The notes beneath the pieces are model-generated. The model saw only the letters and a list, made by a program, of their open reading frames with translations, was not told where the DNA came from and did no database searches. The translations under genes were made by a program, and so were the position numbers. Below are positions 52,650 through 63,640 of a stretch of 64,000 nucleotides of DNA, one piece after another. This DNA is from Mesostigma viride (Eukaryota; Streptophyta; Mesostigmatophyceae; Mesostigmatales; Mesostigmataceae), in contig RPFO01000667.1 of NCBI GenBank assembly GCA_009746045.1, forward strand, positions 2,221,380 to 2,285,379. The letters are read 5' to 3'. Numbering within the stretch: the stretch's first letter is position 1; each line of letters begins with the position of its first letter.

Positions 52650-54480
52650 TTGTCATTGCTGCGCACTCGGATGTTGTGCTCCTCGCCTATATGGACGATA
52701 TCCATGCCCTTGGCCCGGCCGACGCTGTGGTTGCAGCCCTGGCTAGCTGCCCTTGAAGTGGCCATGGCGGCCATCAACCTTCGGCGGCGCTCACCCTCCC
52801 CAAGTGTGCAGCCTTTTTGCCCCAGGGGGACTGCTCTAGCTGGCTTCCCCGCGGCTATCCCGGGGGCATTGGCGCGGGCGCACGCGTGGTTTCTCGTGCC
52901 TGGTGGGCCGGCGTCCTGTGGGTGACCCTGACTACGTCGAAGGGGAGCTCCGGGCCACCGTGGAACAGCGCACCCATGTCCTCGAGACTTGGGCGCGCCT
53001 CAAGGACCCCCAGACCAAAGGGCTCCTCCTGTGGTTTTGCGTCCACCCGCGGGTGGTTCACTGGCTCCGTGGCGCTCCCCCCCACTTGGTGCGGCTTGCT
53101 GCGGAGGGCCACGACGAGTGCATTCAGGCCGCCTTGCAGGTGCTCCTCCCCGGCCCTAGCCTGTCAGCTCACTCCATGCGCTTGGCCACCCTCCCGTGCC
53201 GCATGGGCGGGTGTGGGCTCACCCGCGCCGCCCGCCTCGCCCCCGCCGCGCCTTCCTTGGCTCTGTTGCTCAGGCCTGGGCGGAGATCCGCCGCCGGTTG
53301 GTCCCCAGCGCCGTCAGCGCCCTTCCCGACTTGGTCGCCCCATCCCCCTTCCCCTTAGTGCATGCAGGCTGTGCATGCAGGATTCTTACCTCGCCCCTCG
53401 GGATCCAGCAGGCCTAGCTGCGACCTCGTCCGCCCCGCCAAGGCCGTCCACCGCCGCCTGCCCCGGGGCACGCCCGGCGTGCATGTCCACTGTCGTCAGT
53501 CCTAGTGTCTTCCCTGCCTGCGTTCATGAGAATTAAACAACAAAAGATCTTCGCGGGTATACTACACTGTGCCGACTGGATGGGTCTGCATGCGAGCTTG
53601 CATGAACGATCAGGGGAAGGCTTGGCTTCACTCCGTTTCCCTTGAGGGGAGCGTGGGGGCCGCATTCCTGCGCGCCCTCCCCATGAGCCCTTTGTTCACG
53701 CTGGTTCCGGCTCTAAGTTTACGCCATCGCTCTCCGCCACCAGCTGCTTGCCCCGCATTGAACCTCTCATCCACGCCGGGCGGGTGCGTCCGGGCAGCTG
53801 CGGCCTACGGCTTGCTCTCGATACTACGGGGACGCATGCACTACATCGCGACGTGCATGGGTGGCCACTGGCCAGCAGAACTGCATGGTTCCTCTATCCC
53901 CAGACCGCTCTCCTAGCTCCGGGACCGTGGTGTGTGCCATGGTTCGGTCGGTCTTTCCCCACTCCACCATCAAGTGCGAGGACGCGGATCGATGGGGCCG
54001 CCCTCTGTAGTCTACTCACCCAACCACCGCCCCGACATTATTACCGTGGCAGCTTGACTACGATGGGCAGGGTTGCCACCTGCTCATCGATCGATGTCTC
54101 CGTCGCTCGCGGCCGCTCTCCGGTCGCCACATCCTCCGGGCGGCTGTGGATGCCGGCGCTGTGGCTGAGCGCGACAAGTTTGCCTCCTACGGCAATGTGG
54201 GGCCCCACTGGGTTATCCCCTTTGTCCAGTTAAGGAGTTCGGGGCCATCATTGGGCCCCAAGACGGCGGCCGGAGTTTTTCCACGAGAGCTGGGCACATG
54301 CGCGCCGTGAAGACCACCTCGACCTCGAAGGTCAGACCGCCCCGTGGTCTGCCCGCACGTGGTCCTCGTATTGTATTGGCGGCAGCGCCTGTCACTCGCC
54401 CTCACTCGCGCACCGTGGCTGATGTGTTATTCCGCCGCGCACCCGGGCTGACTTTGTCGCAACCCATGCGGTCTAGATCC
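52650..54480 (+). pseudogene. Reverse transcriptase-like retroelement remnant (YMDD type)
   Basis: Across several frames it encodes LLAYMDDIHALGPADAVVAA (the YxDD core), then PDYVEGELRATVEQRTHVLE, LKDPQTKGLLLWFCVHPRVV, RLATLPCRMGGCGLTRAARL and a tail near 53800 with LALDTTGTHALHRDVHG. The set DPQ..LLL..C..PR and LP..MGG.GL is a familiar C-terminal pattern of non-LTR-like reverse transcriptase proteins in algae and oomycetes. The protein is broken in many places. The hAT-like element interrupts its downstream end at 54487. Confidence 0.6.
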
Positions 54481-54833
54481 CTCCCAGGCCTGCACCGTGT
54501 TGGTTCGTACGGCAGTACGGGGTACTCGGTAAAACCCTCGCGTACTGTTAAAGTACGGGTGTTTTCGCGAGGGGTAAAAAATACGCAAAAAAATATGCAA
54601 TACGGCAGTATACGGGTATTTTTGAAATTGTGGTCAAGAAGTACGGGGTATTATTGATGCCAAGGCTTAAAGTACGGGGTATTCTAAGGATGTGTGACCC
54701 TAAGTAAGTAAGTAAGTAAGTACTTGCGTGTCATGCGCAAAGGCATGCCACGGAGTACTATGCTAATCTCATTAGAAAAATAATTACACAAAAGGTTAGA
54801 CAAATATCGTCTGCATCATCCCCCAACCGTTAA

Positions 54834-56553
54834 CACGTCGTTCGTCACTGCACCTATTCTTAGGACTGAGTTCAACTCAGTCCTATTCTTAGGACTGAGT
54901 TTTTGGGTTTCGTAGAAAATTCGCCCAAGTCGGAATGTTTGTCCAAAAAATTCCCTCAAAATTTATTCAAATCCTACGTGAAATGACCTTTCTTAGACAT
55001 ATTTTTGCGATTTTTTTGGATTTTGTTTGGGCGGCTAAATGTACGGTCAAAGTACAGGTGGTAAGGGTACTTTTTCACGTGAAACGTGAGTTCCGGAAAT
55101 GCACGACCTAGCCATGGCGGCTTGCGCCCATGCATGCAGTTTACGTTTGCGGACGATTTAGCTGGTAAAACCCAGGAAATAGATTTTATATGTCCTAAAG
55201 ATGACACAAACCAATTTTTAGCTCCCGGGGATGCGATTTACCAGGTGTCGGCACTGCTCTTGCTGGAAAAAACTGCGACCAGGCAGGTTGACGGAATTGA
55301 TGACTAAATTTACTTTACGGTGCAGTTCGAAGGGTTTATATGCTTCTTTCTACTTATTATCATGCATGTGTGTAGAATTAAGTCAGTGGCAGTAAAGATT
55401 TGATGATTTCGACCACTCTGTCATGTCATGGTTTGTGTGCCGCAAGTGTCACTTTTGCGGGCACCGCCTGGGCCAAGATAACGCCATCCGTGCACGGTAA
55501 AGCTGAAATATCGTCACCTCATCGTTTTGTTATGTTCTTACATGAGTTTGAGCTTGCAAGGCGCTGTCAGTTTCGAATCTTGATGCGCTTTCTTGACCGT
55601 TGCCTGCCCCTCTCTAAACCCCCCATTTTTTATGATGTTACCAGGCATTTGCCTTACCCTAGTGTACTTTTGCAGTTTTTTAGGCGCTGTATGGGTTTAA
55701 ATACCTTCATAGATGTTAGTTATTCTTTTGCTACGTTCATACTGCGTGATTGTATGGCCATGGGCTGCATCCAGCGTGCTTTCAAGCTTATACGGGTGAG
55801 TGAAGAATCTTGGTGATAAACCACTGTCATCATGTGCCAGCAAGTATGTTGGCCATGCCATGGCAAGGCAAAACAGTGTTAGCCATCTCTATTCTTGTTA
55901 AAAACAATTGAAATATGCTTAACCTACCCATTATGTTGGTGGTTAAGGCTCATAATAAAACCCTTTGTAGGTAGGTATCAATGCCCATTCCCTACGTGCG
56001 TGCATAGGCTCTCACACATATACTAAGGTATAATATAACTGCAATATGATGATGCAAGTATGTTTTCCTGTTATGCTAGAAGGGAAATGAGTTGATTGGC
56101 ATGGTTGGTTGCCACGGTGGTGTGTAGTATGACCGCACTTACATGCTTGCACATTGCTAGCAACCTCGAAACCCATTCTTAGGGCTGGTGGTTTTTGGTG
56201 AGTTTCAGGTAGAGGCTGTGGCCAAATTGAGCCCAGTTTTTTGCCATGTTTCAAGAACTATATTGTTTACACGCCTATATTTTTTCAACATGCATATGGA
56301 TTTTATTGAATTTTCCCAACTCGTCCTTCCACAGAAAATTGCCAAATCGCGAGCATGGGTTGACACCCTTGTAAAATTTTACATGATTTGGTCAACATAT
56401 GATTTTTTAGGCATATGCCCAAGCATTAGCATGATATTGAGTGCTCTGATGCATATCAAACATATGGGGTACCCCCCTACCCTTACCGCTACATGATCTC
56501 AAAGTTGGCATACTCAGTCCTATTTTTAGGACTGAGTTTTGACGTACGACGTG
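54834..56553. mobile_element. TTAA-flanked transposon, 1720 bp, unknown coding content
   Basis: TTAA stands on both sides (54830-54833 and 56554-56557). The ends are inverted: CACGTCGTTCGTCA and, read inward from the right, CACGTCGTACGTCA. CTATTCTTAGGACTGAGTT motifs repeat just inside both ends. The intact LINE at 62580 lacks the insert. Two frames are notable: 55086-55307 (73 codons) and 55400-55816 (138 codons, which runs into a strong donor GG/GTGAGTG at about 55795). Neither is recognised. TTAA targets occur in piggyBac and Kolobok; the CAC start is not the usual piggyBac one. Confidence 0.6.
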
Positions 56554-56560
56554 TTAAGCA

Positions 56561-57999
56561 CTAGATGGGGATGTAATCCTCATCCGAGCTGTCCTCTACT
56601 GTAATGGCAGACGAGGCGGTAGTGTAGCGGCTATCCTCAGGACCAATAACCTCCACCTGCGGACTTCTACCCTGGCTAGCAACGGGCCGCGGGGCCCGTG
56701 GGGAGAAAACAGGAGCATACCCCTCGGGGAGGTGCTTATCGCAGATGGCAGCCCATTTCTCCTTGTCAATCATGCGGGCGCGGAGTACGGATAGTCCCAG
56801 AAGCCCTGCATCTTCAAGCAGTTGTGTCACATAGGTCCGGGTCGCGCCGCGCCGCGGTGCCCGGCGCGCGCAAGTTTGCCAGTGGGTTGCGATGGGACAA
56901 GGGGACCCTGCCATAGGAGGAGGTGTCTACCTGGTTGGCCCGTCTTAAGCCCCGGGCCGGCAGGGCCCACATCGGTATTCACCTGGTCTGTGCGGGCAAG
57001 ATGGCCGGCAAAGAGGAGGCGGCGGTGTCGGATGGTATGGGTGACAAGAGGGAGCTCGCAGTAGAGCTCGGCCCGGGTGCGGCGTTCTTGGTAGCGGACG
57101 CCGAGGATATGACGGAGCATTCGAGTGACGGTGCCGTCAAGCTGCCTGCTCAGCGCCTGGTCCAGGGTCCACGCCTCGCAGCCATAAAGGAGGATGCTGA
57201 GGACAAGGGCCTTGAACAGAATGCGCTTGCGTCGCTCACTCAGGTAGCGACAGGTCCAGAACCTGTCGAGGCGGCGGAGGGCCGCCCAGGCCTGGCCAAT
57301 GCGGGTGTTGATGTCGTCGGCCGTGGAGGGAAGCCAGCTGCCAAGGAGCTTGAAGCGAGTCGCCGGGGGGACGGGGCTGCCGTCTAGCAAGAGGAGGGTG
57401 GGTGGGGCTATCCCAGCAGGGAAGCCGATGGCCATGACCTCCGTTTTCTTGCTGATCATAAGCCCCACCGCCCGCGCTTCCAGTGATAAGCTGTCTAGCC
57501 ACAGTTGGGCTGACTCTGGGGTTTCCACGAGTGTCGTGTCATCAGCGTAGATCAGATCGCTCAGGCGGTAGGGTGGGTCAACCCCGCCGTAGCTGGCGTA
57601 CTCCGTGACCTCGATCCCCGGCGGGCGCCCCTCCACCCGGGCGAAGCGGGCTTGTGCACGCCGCATAATATAGTCCACCATAATGATGAATAGATATGGG
57701 GAGAGCACACAGCCCTGCCACACCCCGGTGTGCAGGGGAAACGCCGGAGTGACGCCGTCGGCGGTACGGACCTGGGCTTGGGACCCTTCATAGAACTGGC
57801 GGATGATCTCAACGATGTACGATGGGACACGGAACAGGTGAAGGACCACCCACAGGGCGTCCCATATAACCGTATCGAATGCCTTGGTGTAATCCACGAA
57901 GATCAATAGCAATGGCAAGAGGCCGGGGGCCAGGCGGCCCACTTCCTCGATCAGGCGGCGCGCGGTAATAGTGACCATAACACAATTGCGACCCTGCAC
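56561..57999 (-). pseudogene. LINE reverse transcriptase (ORF2, C-terminal two thirds)
   Basis: The main frame (57999-56827, 390 codons) contains LLIFVDYTKAFDTVIWDAL, GVWQGCVLSPYLFIIMVDYI, SDLIYADDTTLVETPESAQL (catalytic YADD), RFKLLGSWLPSTADDINTR, ILLYGCEAWTLDQALSRQL and RRLLFAGHLARTDQV. A frameshift near 56900 moves to a second frame with RDPDLCD-type sequence and RARMIDKEKWAAICDKHLPE, ending SSDEDYIPI and TAG at 56561. These are reverse transcriptase motifs in the right order for a non-LTR element. The N-terminal endonuclease part is lacking, so the copy is 5' truncated and inactive. Confidence 0.8.
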
Positions 58000-58539
58000 G
58001 TGTGACCCTGCACGGCCAACAAATGTTACTATGTACTATGCTCTATGCTATTCATATCATGAGCATAATGGCAGTGACTTGCCACCTGCCACACTTAGTT
58101 AGTAGATCGACATTGCAATACATCCTTCAAGTACATTTGTATATTGTGGACATGCAAACTATTGACCATCTAACACCGGTCTCTTTTATTACAATGCATT
58201 ATTGACAGCATAACACATGGTTGAATGGTATAATGCACCCAGAGCTCTGGCTGGCAGCCTTGATGCAGTTCGATGTCATAGCACTATAGATGGCAGCTTC
58301 GCTGCACAATGACAACAAGTGCATGCATGCCATGAATCCCTGAAAAATAAAATCATTGGCAATGGATCCAGAATTGACCATACAATATGACTGCCAAGGA
58401 CGTGCCTGAAAAAGTAAAAAATAAGTGGCAAGTAGCCCATAAAACACACTGTCAACTGCATGCCAGGGCATGCCTGAGAAAAGTATATGGCAAACTGCCC
58501 ATAAAACACTGTCAACTGCAGAGGATATGCTTGGAAAGG

Positions 58540-59051
58540 TTAACTGCGGGAAACTATATTGCCCTTCACTGCTGCGGCAGGTCCATACTTTACCACTGCC
58601 GCGATCATGTTCTTGTACGATGAGCTGGCGGCGACGTGAAACGGAATGCCAGTCATGTTCGTAAAAGAAAGAGGCCTGGGCAAGGCGGACTTCCTGGAGC
58701 TGCACATTGGTAGTAAAGCACTGTGGAATCGTCTTCTGCACAGCCTTGCTGGATCCAGAAGTTCCAGCACTCGAAGCAGCGGCAGGCAGCAGGGCCTTGG
58801 CCATGCGGGCACCGAGCACTGCCTTTTGCTCACTCCTTTCCAACCGGCCGGGCTGCCTCAGCCGCCTGAAGCCTCCCGGTCAGGCCTTCTACATTCCCAG
58901 ACTGCTGGCAAAATGTGGCTCCCTTGTTGGGGATGTGGCCGAGATGGCCGACAGCGCAATCCTTGCTAAAGTTGCCAGGCTTGCCGAACTTGTAATCGCG
59001 CATGAGCTTGCACGCCCACCTCTGGCCGACTAGTAACCACGTCTTCCCCAC
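58540..59051 (-). pseudogene. hAT transposase remnant: BED-like finger and DUF659 start
   Basis: Three frames in succession encode QRWACKLMRDYKFGKPGNFS then GHLGHIPNKGATFC, fitting a BED-type finger as found at the start of hAT transposases (Cys, then HL..I..KG...C). A linker follows, then VQKTIPQCF, LAQASFFYEHD and GIPFHVAASSSYKNMIAAVV with KYGPAAA. The IPFHV..S..YK.MI..V..YGP pattern is the start of the DUF659 domain of hAT proteins. Two frameshifts are present and the catalytic half is not seen. Its orientation makes 60780 the 5' end of the transposon. Confidence 0.65.
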
Positions 59052-59277
59052 GAACGGTCTTTTCCACCTCTGACCTCGTCAATCAGGTGGAGGTATTGAT
59101 ACTCCTCTCCCCTTCTGAGTTCTGACGACTGGAACTCTAGAGTCTAGGCATGGTCGCCTCTTAGGATTGCCTGGCGCACAATGCATGAACCGTCGCACCA
59201 CCGTCCACCCTCTATTTGCTTTATATATATACGTCACTCTTCTGCGTCTTCTGGAAGTGCACCCGTCCCTAAACCTT

Positions 59278-60470
59278 ATTAATTAATTAATTAATTAAAC
59301 TCGTGCTCCCGTTGGGGAGTCACGGAACACCGAAGTGCTTTTAATCCCTGTGTGTGCACTACAGGAGAAAGGGCAGAGACCCCCAGTCTCCTTCATGCCA
59401 AAGGCATGCCACAGCTGCAATCGGGCGCGGCTAGCTAAAAGGACAAGCTAACGATCCGGCAAACTGTGGGTGCAATAAGACCCATGTGAGCATATCATAG
59501 CAAGGAGCGTGGGCAAGTAATCTGAACATAGCCAGGGCGTAGCATGGCTGTACTAGGACTAGGCTAAGGCTATGGCTGCTGGTTGTGTACCGTGCGTTGG
59601 CGGCACGTGACTAGGTGGGTTGGCACAGCTAGGCAACAGTCTAGGCATGGCTGCCTTAGCGGCAGTGACGCCAATGGTTACAAGCTAGGGCTATTATTCT
59701 AGCCCGCTGGGGGCGTCCACATCTTGTGGTTGATCATCAGGTCCCCGCCCCTCCAGTACACCTTGGGCTTCTGGGGGTCCTGCTTATGGCGGAGGTATTC
59801 CGGCCACAGGTCGCGTCGCTGCTGTTGCTGAGCGGGGGTGAGGTCGTCATCCAGCGTCCAGGTGAGGTCGTGCAACCGCTTGCGACGAGAGAGGAACCGC
59901 TGCTTATCCTCAGGGGAGGGGAAGGTGAGTAGGACTGGTGGGGGAGCCGCCTTGTCCCGTGAGTGGGGAAGGCGGTGGCACCCACGCAGTTCTACCTCAC
60001 CTACCAGGCCCATGAGGGTAAGAAGCTGGTTCTTGAGCTCGTCAGCAAGAGAGGTTGACGTCTCACCTGGCTTCTGGGGGAAGCGACGTAGCACCACTCG
60101 GCACTCGCGGCGAGCGCGGTCGGTGACCTCCCGTTGCTGGGCCTGGCGGTGGTCCTCCAGCTCCTGGAGCTTTGTGGCGATGGCGTCGGTGGTGGAGGCG
60201 GTCGCTGACCGCAGCAGGTCCGCGTAGGAGAGCGGCGGGAGGTCGCCAGCATCCTGCCGGGGTGGCTGGGATGCAATGGTGGCCGTCTGCTCCGCTATCT
60301 TGGGGACCTGTGTGGCCAGGGCCTCGGTGTGGGCGGTGATGGCCTCAAGCTTCTTCAGGAGCACGCCACACTTGCCCTCCACCTGGTTAAGGCGAGAGAC
60401 AAGTGCAGCATGCGTTTCCGAAGCCTGCGCCGCGGTGTGTAGCGCCGTGAACTGTGGTTGTAGCTTGTGC
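59278..60470 (-). mobile_element. LINE-like element with ORF1 only, second example
   Basis: On the minus strand ORF1 (60556-59699) is followed by 370 bases of 3' sequence ending CCCCAACGGGAGCACGAG and a TTAA-unit tail (plus strand 59278-59298). Again no reverse transcriptase lies between ORF1 and the tail. The upstream end merges with the right end of the hAT-type element. Confidence 0.6.
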
Positions 60471-60556
60471 CTAAACCTTATGATTCTGCCAGGCTGTCCC
60501 CTTACATCCCGCGCAATAAGAATCCTGTCAAAAAATGTAAATAGGCACACCGTCAC
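59699..60556 (-). CDS. LINE ORF1 protein, coiled coil plus RRM-like domain
   Basis: The uninterrupted frame has 285 codons. Its first 30 or so residues probably derive from the host element. The rest has a coiled-coil-like part (SRLNQVEGKCGVLLKKLEAI), then CRVVLRRFPQKPGETSTSLA and VLLTFPSPEDKQRFLSRRKR (the two RNA-binding strands), and the conserved end TLDDDLTPAQQQQRRDLWPE, VYWRGGDLMINHK. ORF1 proteins bind the element RNA. It is similar to the 43340 copy and is the best preserved ORF1 in the window. Confidence 0.65.
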   Translation of the reverse strand: MTVCLFTFFDRILIARDVRGQPGRIIRFRHKLQPQFTALHTAAQASETHAALVSRLNQVEGKCGVLLKKLEAITAHTEALATQVPKIAEQTATIASQPPRQDAGDLPPLSYADLLRSATASTTDAIATKLQELEDHRQAQQREVTDRARRECRVVLRRFPQKPGETSTSLADELKNQLLTLMGLVGEVELRGCHRLPHSRDKAAPPPVLLTFPSPEDKQRFLSRRKRLHDLTWTLDDDLTPAQQQQRRDLWPEYLRHKQDPQKPKVYWRGGDLMINHKMWTPPAG

Positions 60557-61309
60557 GCGTGTACTAGCAAGTAGCTATGCAATCGCTGCAATTTCAGCAC
60601 CACCGACAGGTTCCTGGGCCTCTCCCCACCGCGTGACACATCCGCGACCTCCACAATCGGCTAAGTCCAAAGTGAAAAACAGTGAAAATCGTACGGCGTA
60701 CGCGCGGTCGAAAGCGTCAGTACCGTGGAATATGTACGGCGTATTTTCATATACCCAAGGTGCCGTACGAACCAACACGGGGCCTGCATATGGTGGGCGG
60801 GCAGCGATATGTTGCTGCGTGTCGTAGTTTTGTGATGTAGTTAGTTGTACAGTTGTGCAGCAGCCTGGCGTGATCCTTGTGCACATGCCCGTGTCAGATT
60901 ACTATTATTAATGTTCTTCAGGGTTCTTCTTCTTTTTGGGTTTTTCCTTTGCATGCCAATCTCACACGGCTCCGTAATTCATCATTCTCAATGAATTAAA
61001 TATATATCAATCCGGCCCTCGGCCACCACAGAATTCCTGCAGCCCATGTGCGACGTGGGAATCAACAACAACACAACAGCCTTCCATCCCGGCCTGTTTG
61101 ATGCACAGCAAGAAGGGGCCTCCCGGCCCTTCCCTCGCTGCATTAAAACTTGAAATGCAGGTCGAGCGTTTGTTGTGCAGCGATGGTAAAGGTGGTTGAG
61201 GTGGTATGGTTTTAAAGCGCATGGCGGCCCAGGTCTGGGTGGGTGAGGGGCATCGCCGGCAGGGCCAGCAGCTAGGGGCTGGCCGGCCGGCCGGCAGCAA
61301 GGTTCTTCA

Positions 61310-62075
61310 CCGCCTGCAGGCAGTGAGGCCAGCGGTGTTTTGCTGTGACGGCGTTGCATGTCCTTGAGGCGCTTGTCGATGTCGATCGAGGAGCTCGGGC
61401 AGTGATGGCATCGGTGGTGGCGGTGGTGGCCGGGTGGTGGCGGTGGTGGCGAGTCCGGGCTTGGAGGTGGGCCCGGTGGTGGTGGAGGAGAGGAGGGGAA
61501 GCTCAGCAGCTAGCGTGCCTCCCATGGCCGCCACATCTGCAGCGAGGGCGGTGTCACGTGCTGCTCGAAGGCCTCCTTGAGAATGGAGCGGATGGAGGTG
61601 TCGGTCAAGGTGGGGGTGGGGGGTGGGGGGTGGGGGGCAGATCTCCTCGACGGTGCGCCCGAGGAGGGAGAAGAAGGCGTACTTCTGAAGGCAGGGGCGA
61701 GGGTGGCTGTTGAGTGACTCAACCGATTGATTATGTACGAATAATCGCTCGGGTCATCACGGAGGCGGTTCCGTCGGAGGAGATGCCTGCACAGCTCAAG
61801 AAGCGAGGTGTGCAATCCCCAGAAAACGCATGACTGGAATCTGTCGGGGTTGAGCTTGTCAAAAAGGCCGGGCTGGTTGACGTCGAAGTCGAACTCGTTC
61901 CAGATCGGTACGTGCTGCAGGGTGACTACGCCTGGGCTCAGGCCATACCGATGGCGAAACGAGCCCAGGGGGAGCCGAGGCGACCACTAGAGCTTGACTA
62001 GTGGCACCGCTGCCTTCCGGGCCAGAGGGCAATTAAGCTGCAGCCGGAGCTGCAGACGTATTTTTCAGGGCCCAG
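61310..62075 (-). pseudogene. LINE ORF1 fragment, N-terminal part
   Basis: On the minus strand it encodes FDFDVNQPGLFDKLNPDRFQ, LLELCRHLLRRNRL, IRSILKEAFEQHVTP and AAMGGTLAAELPLLSSTT, matching in order the N-terminal third of the ORF1 at 43340. Frameshifts and a CT-rich stretch break it. It is not continuous with the ORF1 at 59699, which lies inside the hAT element. Confidence 0.6.
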
Positions 62076-62140
62076 TGCAGCCGCGATCGAGGCTGCGTTA
62101 ACGTCAGGTAGGCATGCGTCAAGTCCTGAGCGTTTGCTCG

Positions 62141-62170
62141 ATTTCTGGCCTGCGCTGGTTGTCTCCTTGA
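62141..62170 (+). repeat. Relic of the HUH element 3' region
   Basis: ATTTCTGGCCTGCGCTGGTT GTCTCCTTGA is close to the sequence just after the HUH stop codon (32552-32581). A shorter match, AATTCTGGCATGCGCTGGTT, lies at 62362. No nuclease remnant is recognised beside them. Confidence 0.4.
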
Positions 62171-62463
62171 TAATATTGCGTAATAGCTTCGGGAAAATAT
62201 ATCAGCGTGTGCGTCTTAGAAAACGAAGCGATCGTGGTAGTCACGTCAAAGTTTGGAGCCCAAACGTGAAAGTTATGGGCGCTGCCGTCAGCCATGGCTA
62301 TCTCGTGGCTCGTGGCTGCACGCAAATGATTGTGCGAAGTGTGAATAAAAAGTGCTTCAATAATTCTGGCATGCGCTGGTTGTCATTAATTTTTATAATT
62401 ACTAACTACTACTATAATTCTGATTTGGCACTCCGCAAATAGTGAAAACCTACTATAATGTTG

Positions 62464-62710
62464 CTAGCCAGGGTAGAAGTCCGCAGGTGGAGGTTATTGG
62501 TCCTGAGGATAGCCGCTACACTACCGCCTCGTCTGCCATTACAGTAGAGGACAGCTCGGATGAGGATTACATCCCCATCTAGTGCGGTTGGGGGATGATG
62601 CAGACGATATAATTGTTTAAACTTTTGTGTAATTATTTTTCTAATGAGATTAGCATAGTACTCCGTGGCATGCCTTTGCGCATGACACGCAAGTACTTAC
62701 TTACTTACTA
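62464..62710 (+). pseudogene. LINE 3' end: last codons of ORF2, 3' UTR and ACTT tail
   Basis: It encodes GRSPQVEVIGPEDSRYTTAS and ends SSDEDYIPI with TAG at 62580, then 3' sequence and TACTTACT tail. It is nearly the same as the minus-strand copy at 56560-56700 plus 54700-54829, but without the TTAA insertion, and therefore serves as the empty site. Confidence 0.75.
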
Positions 62711-62879
62711 CTATAATGAATGCTATAATGAAACTACTATAATGAATAATAATGCAAATATCAAGGAAACTCCACAAGGGTAGGCTAATTAACTTTTTTC
62801 CAAGGTTGATGCCAGCACGTAACCCATTTTTACTAAAGAGACAACTATGATGATGCGCCGCCTCAACAGGTTCTCAGAC

Positions 62880-63640
62880 ATGTCGCTACCTGAGTGAGCG
62901 GCGCAAGCACGTTCTGTTTAAGGCCCTTGTCCTCAGCATCCTCCTTTATGGCTGCGAGGCGTGGATCGACCCTGGACGGCCAGGCGCTGAGCAAGCAGCT
63001 TGACGGCACGGTCACTCGAATTATGCTCCGTCACATCCTCGGCATCCGCTACCAAGAGTGCTGCACCCGGGCCGAGCTCTATTGCGAGCTCCCTCTTGTC
63101 ACTCATACCATCGATCCGACAACGCCGCCTCCAGAGCTTTGCCGGCCATCTTGCCCGCACAGACCAGCTAGGTGAATACTGATGTGGGCCCTGCGGGCAG
63201 GCTTAGGACTAGACAACCAGGTAGACACCTTCTCCTATGGCAGGGTTCTCTTGTCCCGTCGCAACCCACTGGCAAACTTCATGCGCGCGCCCTGCACCGA
63301 CGCGCGGCGTGACCCGGACCTATGTGACGCAATTCCTTGAGGATGCAGGGCTTGTGGCATTATTTGTACTCCGCGCCCGCATGATAGAAAAGGACAAATG
63401 GGCTGCTGTCTGCGATAAGCACCTTCTTGAGGCCGGGGCATGCTCCTATAGGTGTTTTATCCCCACGGGCCCCGCCGCCCATGCATTGCTAGAATGCAGG
63501 GTAGAAGTCTGCAGGTGGAGGTTGTTGCCCCTGAGGATAGCCGCTATAGCGTATAGGCGGTGTATACACTACCGCCTCGTCTGCCATTACAGTTGAGGAA
63601 AAATCAGATGAGGATTATATCCCCCTCCGGTGACTATATT
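62880..63640 (+). pseudogene. LINE reverse transcriptase C-terminal fragment
   Basis: Broken frames encode CRYLSERRKHVLFKALVLSI, LLYGCEAW, QLDGTVTRIMLRHILGIRYQ and later VTRTYVTQFLEDAGLVALFV with RARMIEKDKWAAVCDKHL. The order matches the copy at 56561-57999. Many small indels; inactive. Confidence 0.7.

Larger units (their letters stand above)
54700..58000 (-). mobile_element. 5'-truncated LINE copy with AAGT/ACTT tail
   Basis: On the minus strand the order is reverse transcriptase (57999-56561), 3' untranslated sequence (continuing at 54829 after the nested element), and a tail of TACT units (plus strand AAGTAAGT at 54703-54721). The same 3' region and tail exist on the plus strand at 62464-62710 without the nested insertion, which gives a good empty-site comparison. 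The LINE sits about 200 bases inside the hAT left end. Confidence 0.7.
54495..60780. mobile_element. hAT-type DNA transposon with nested insertions
   Basis: Perfect 20-base inverted ends: CCGTGTTGGTTCGTACGGCA at 54495-54514 and its reverse complement at 60761-60780. They are flanked by a perfect 8-base direct repeat GGCCTGCA (54487-54494 and 60781-60788), the target duplication length of hAT elements. TACGG/TACGGGGTA motifs repeat below both ends, as in hAT subterminal regions. A minus-strand transposase remnant (58540-59051) agrees. Inside are a LINE copy (54700-58000) that itself carries a TTAA element, and a second LINE-like piece (59278-60470). The element interrupts a retroelement remnant. 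Confidence 0.8.

Noticed and set aside
56923-57387. 154-codon plus-strand frame
   Set aside because: Antisense shadow of the LINE reverse transcriptase encoded on the minus strand.
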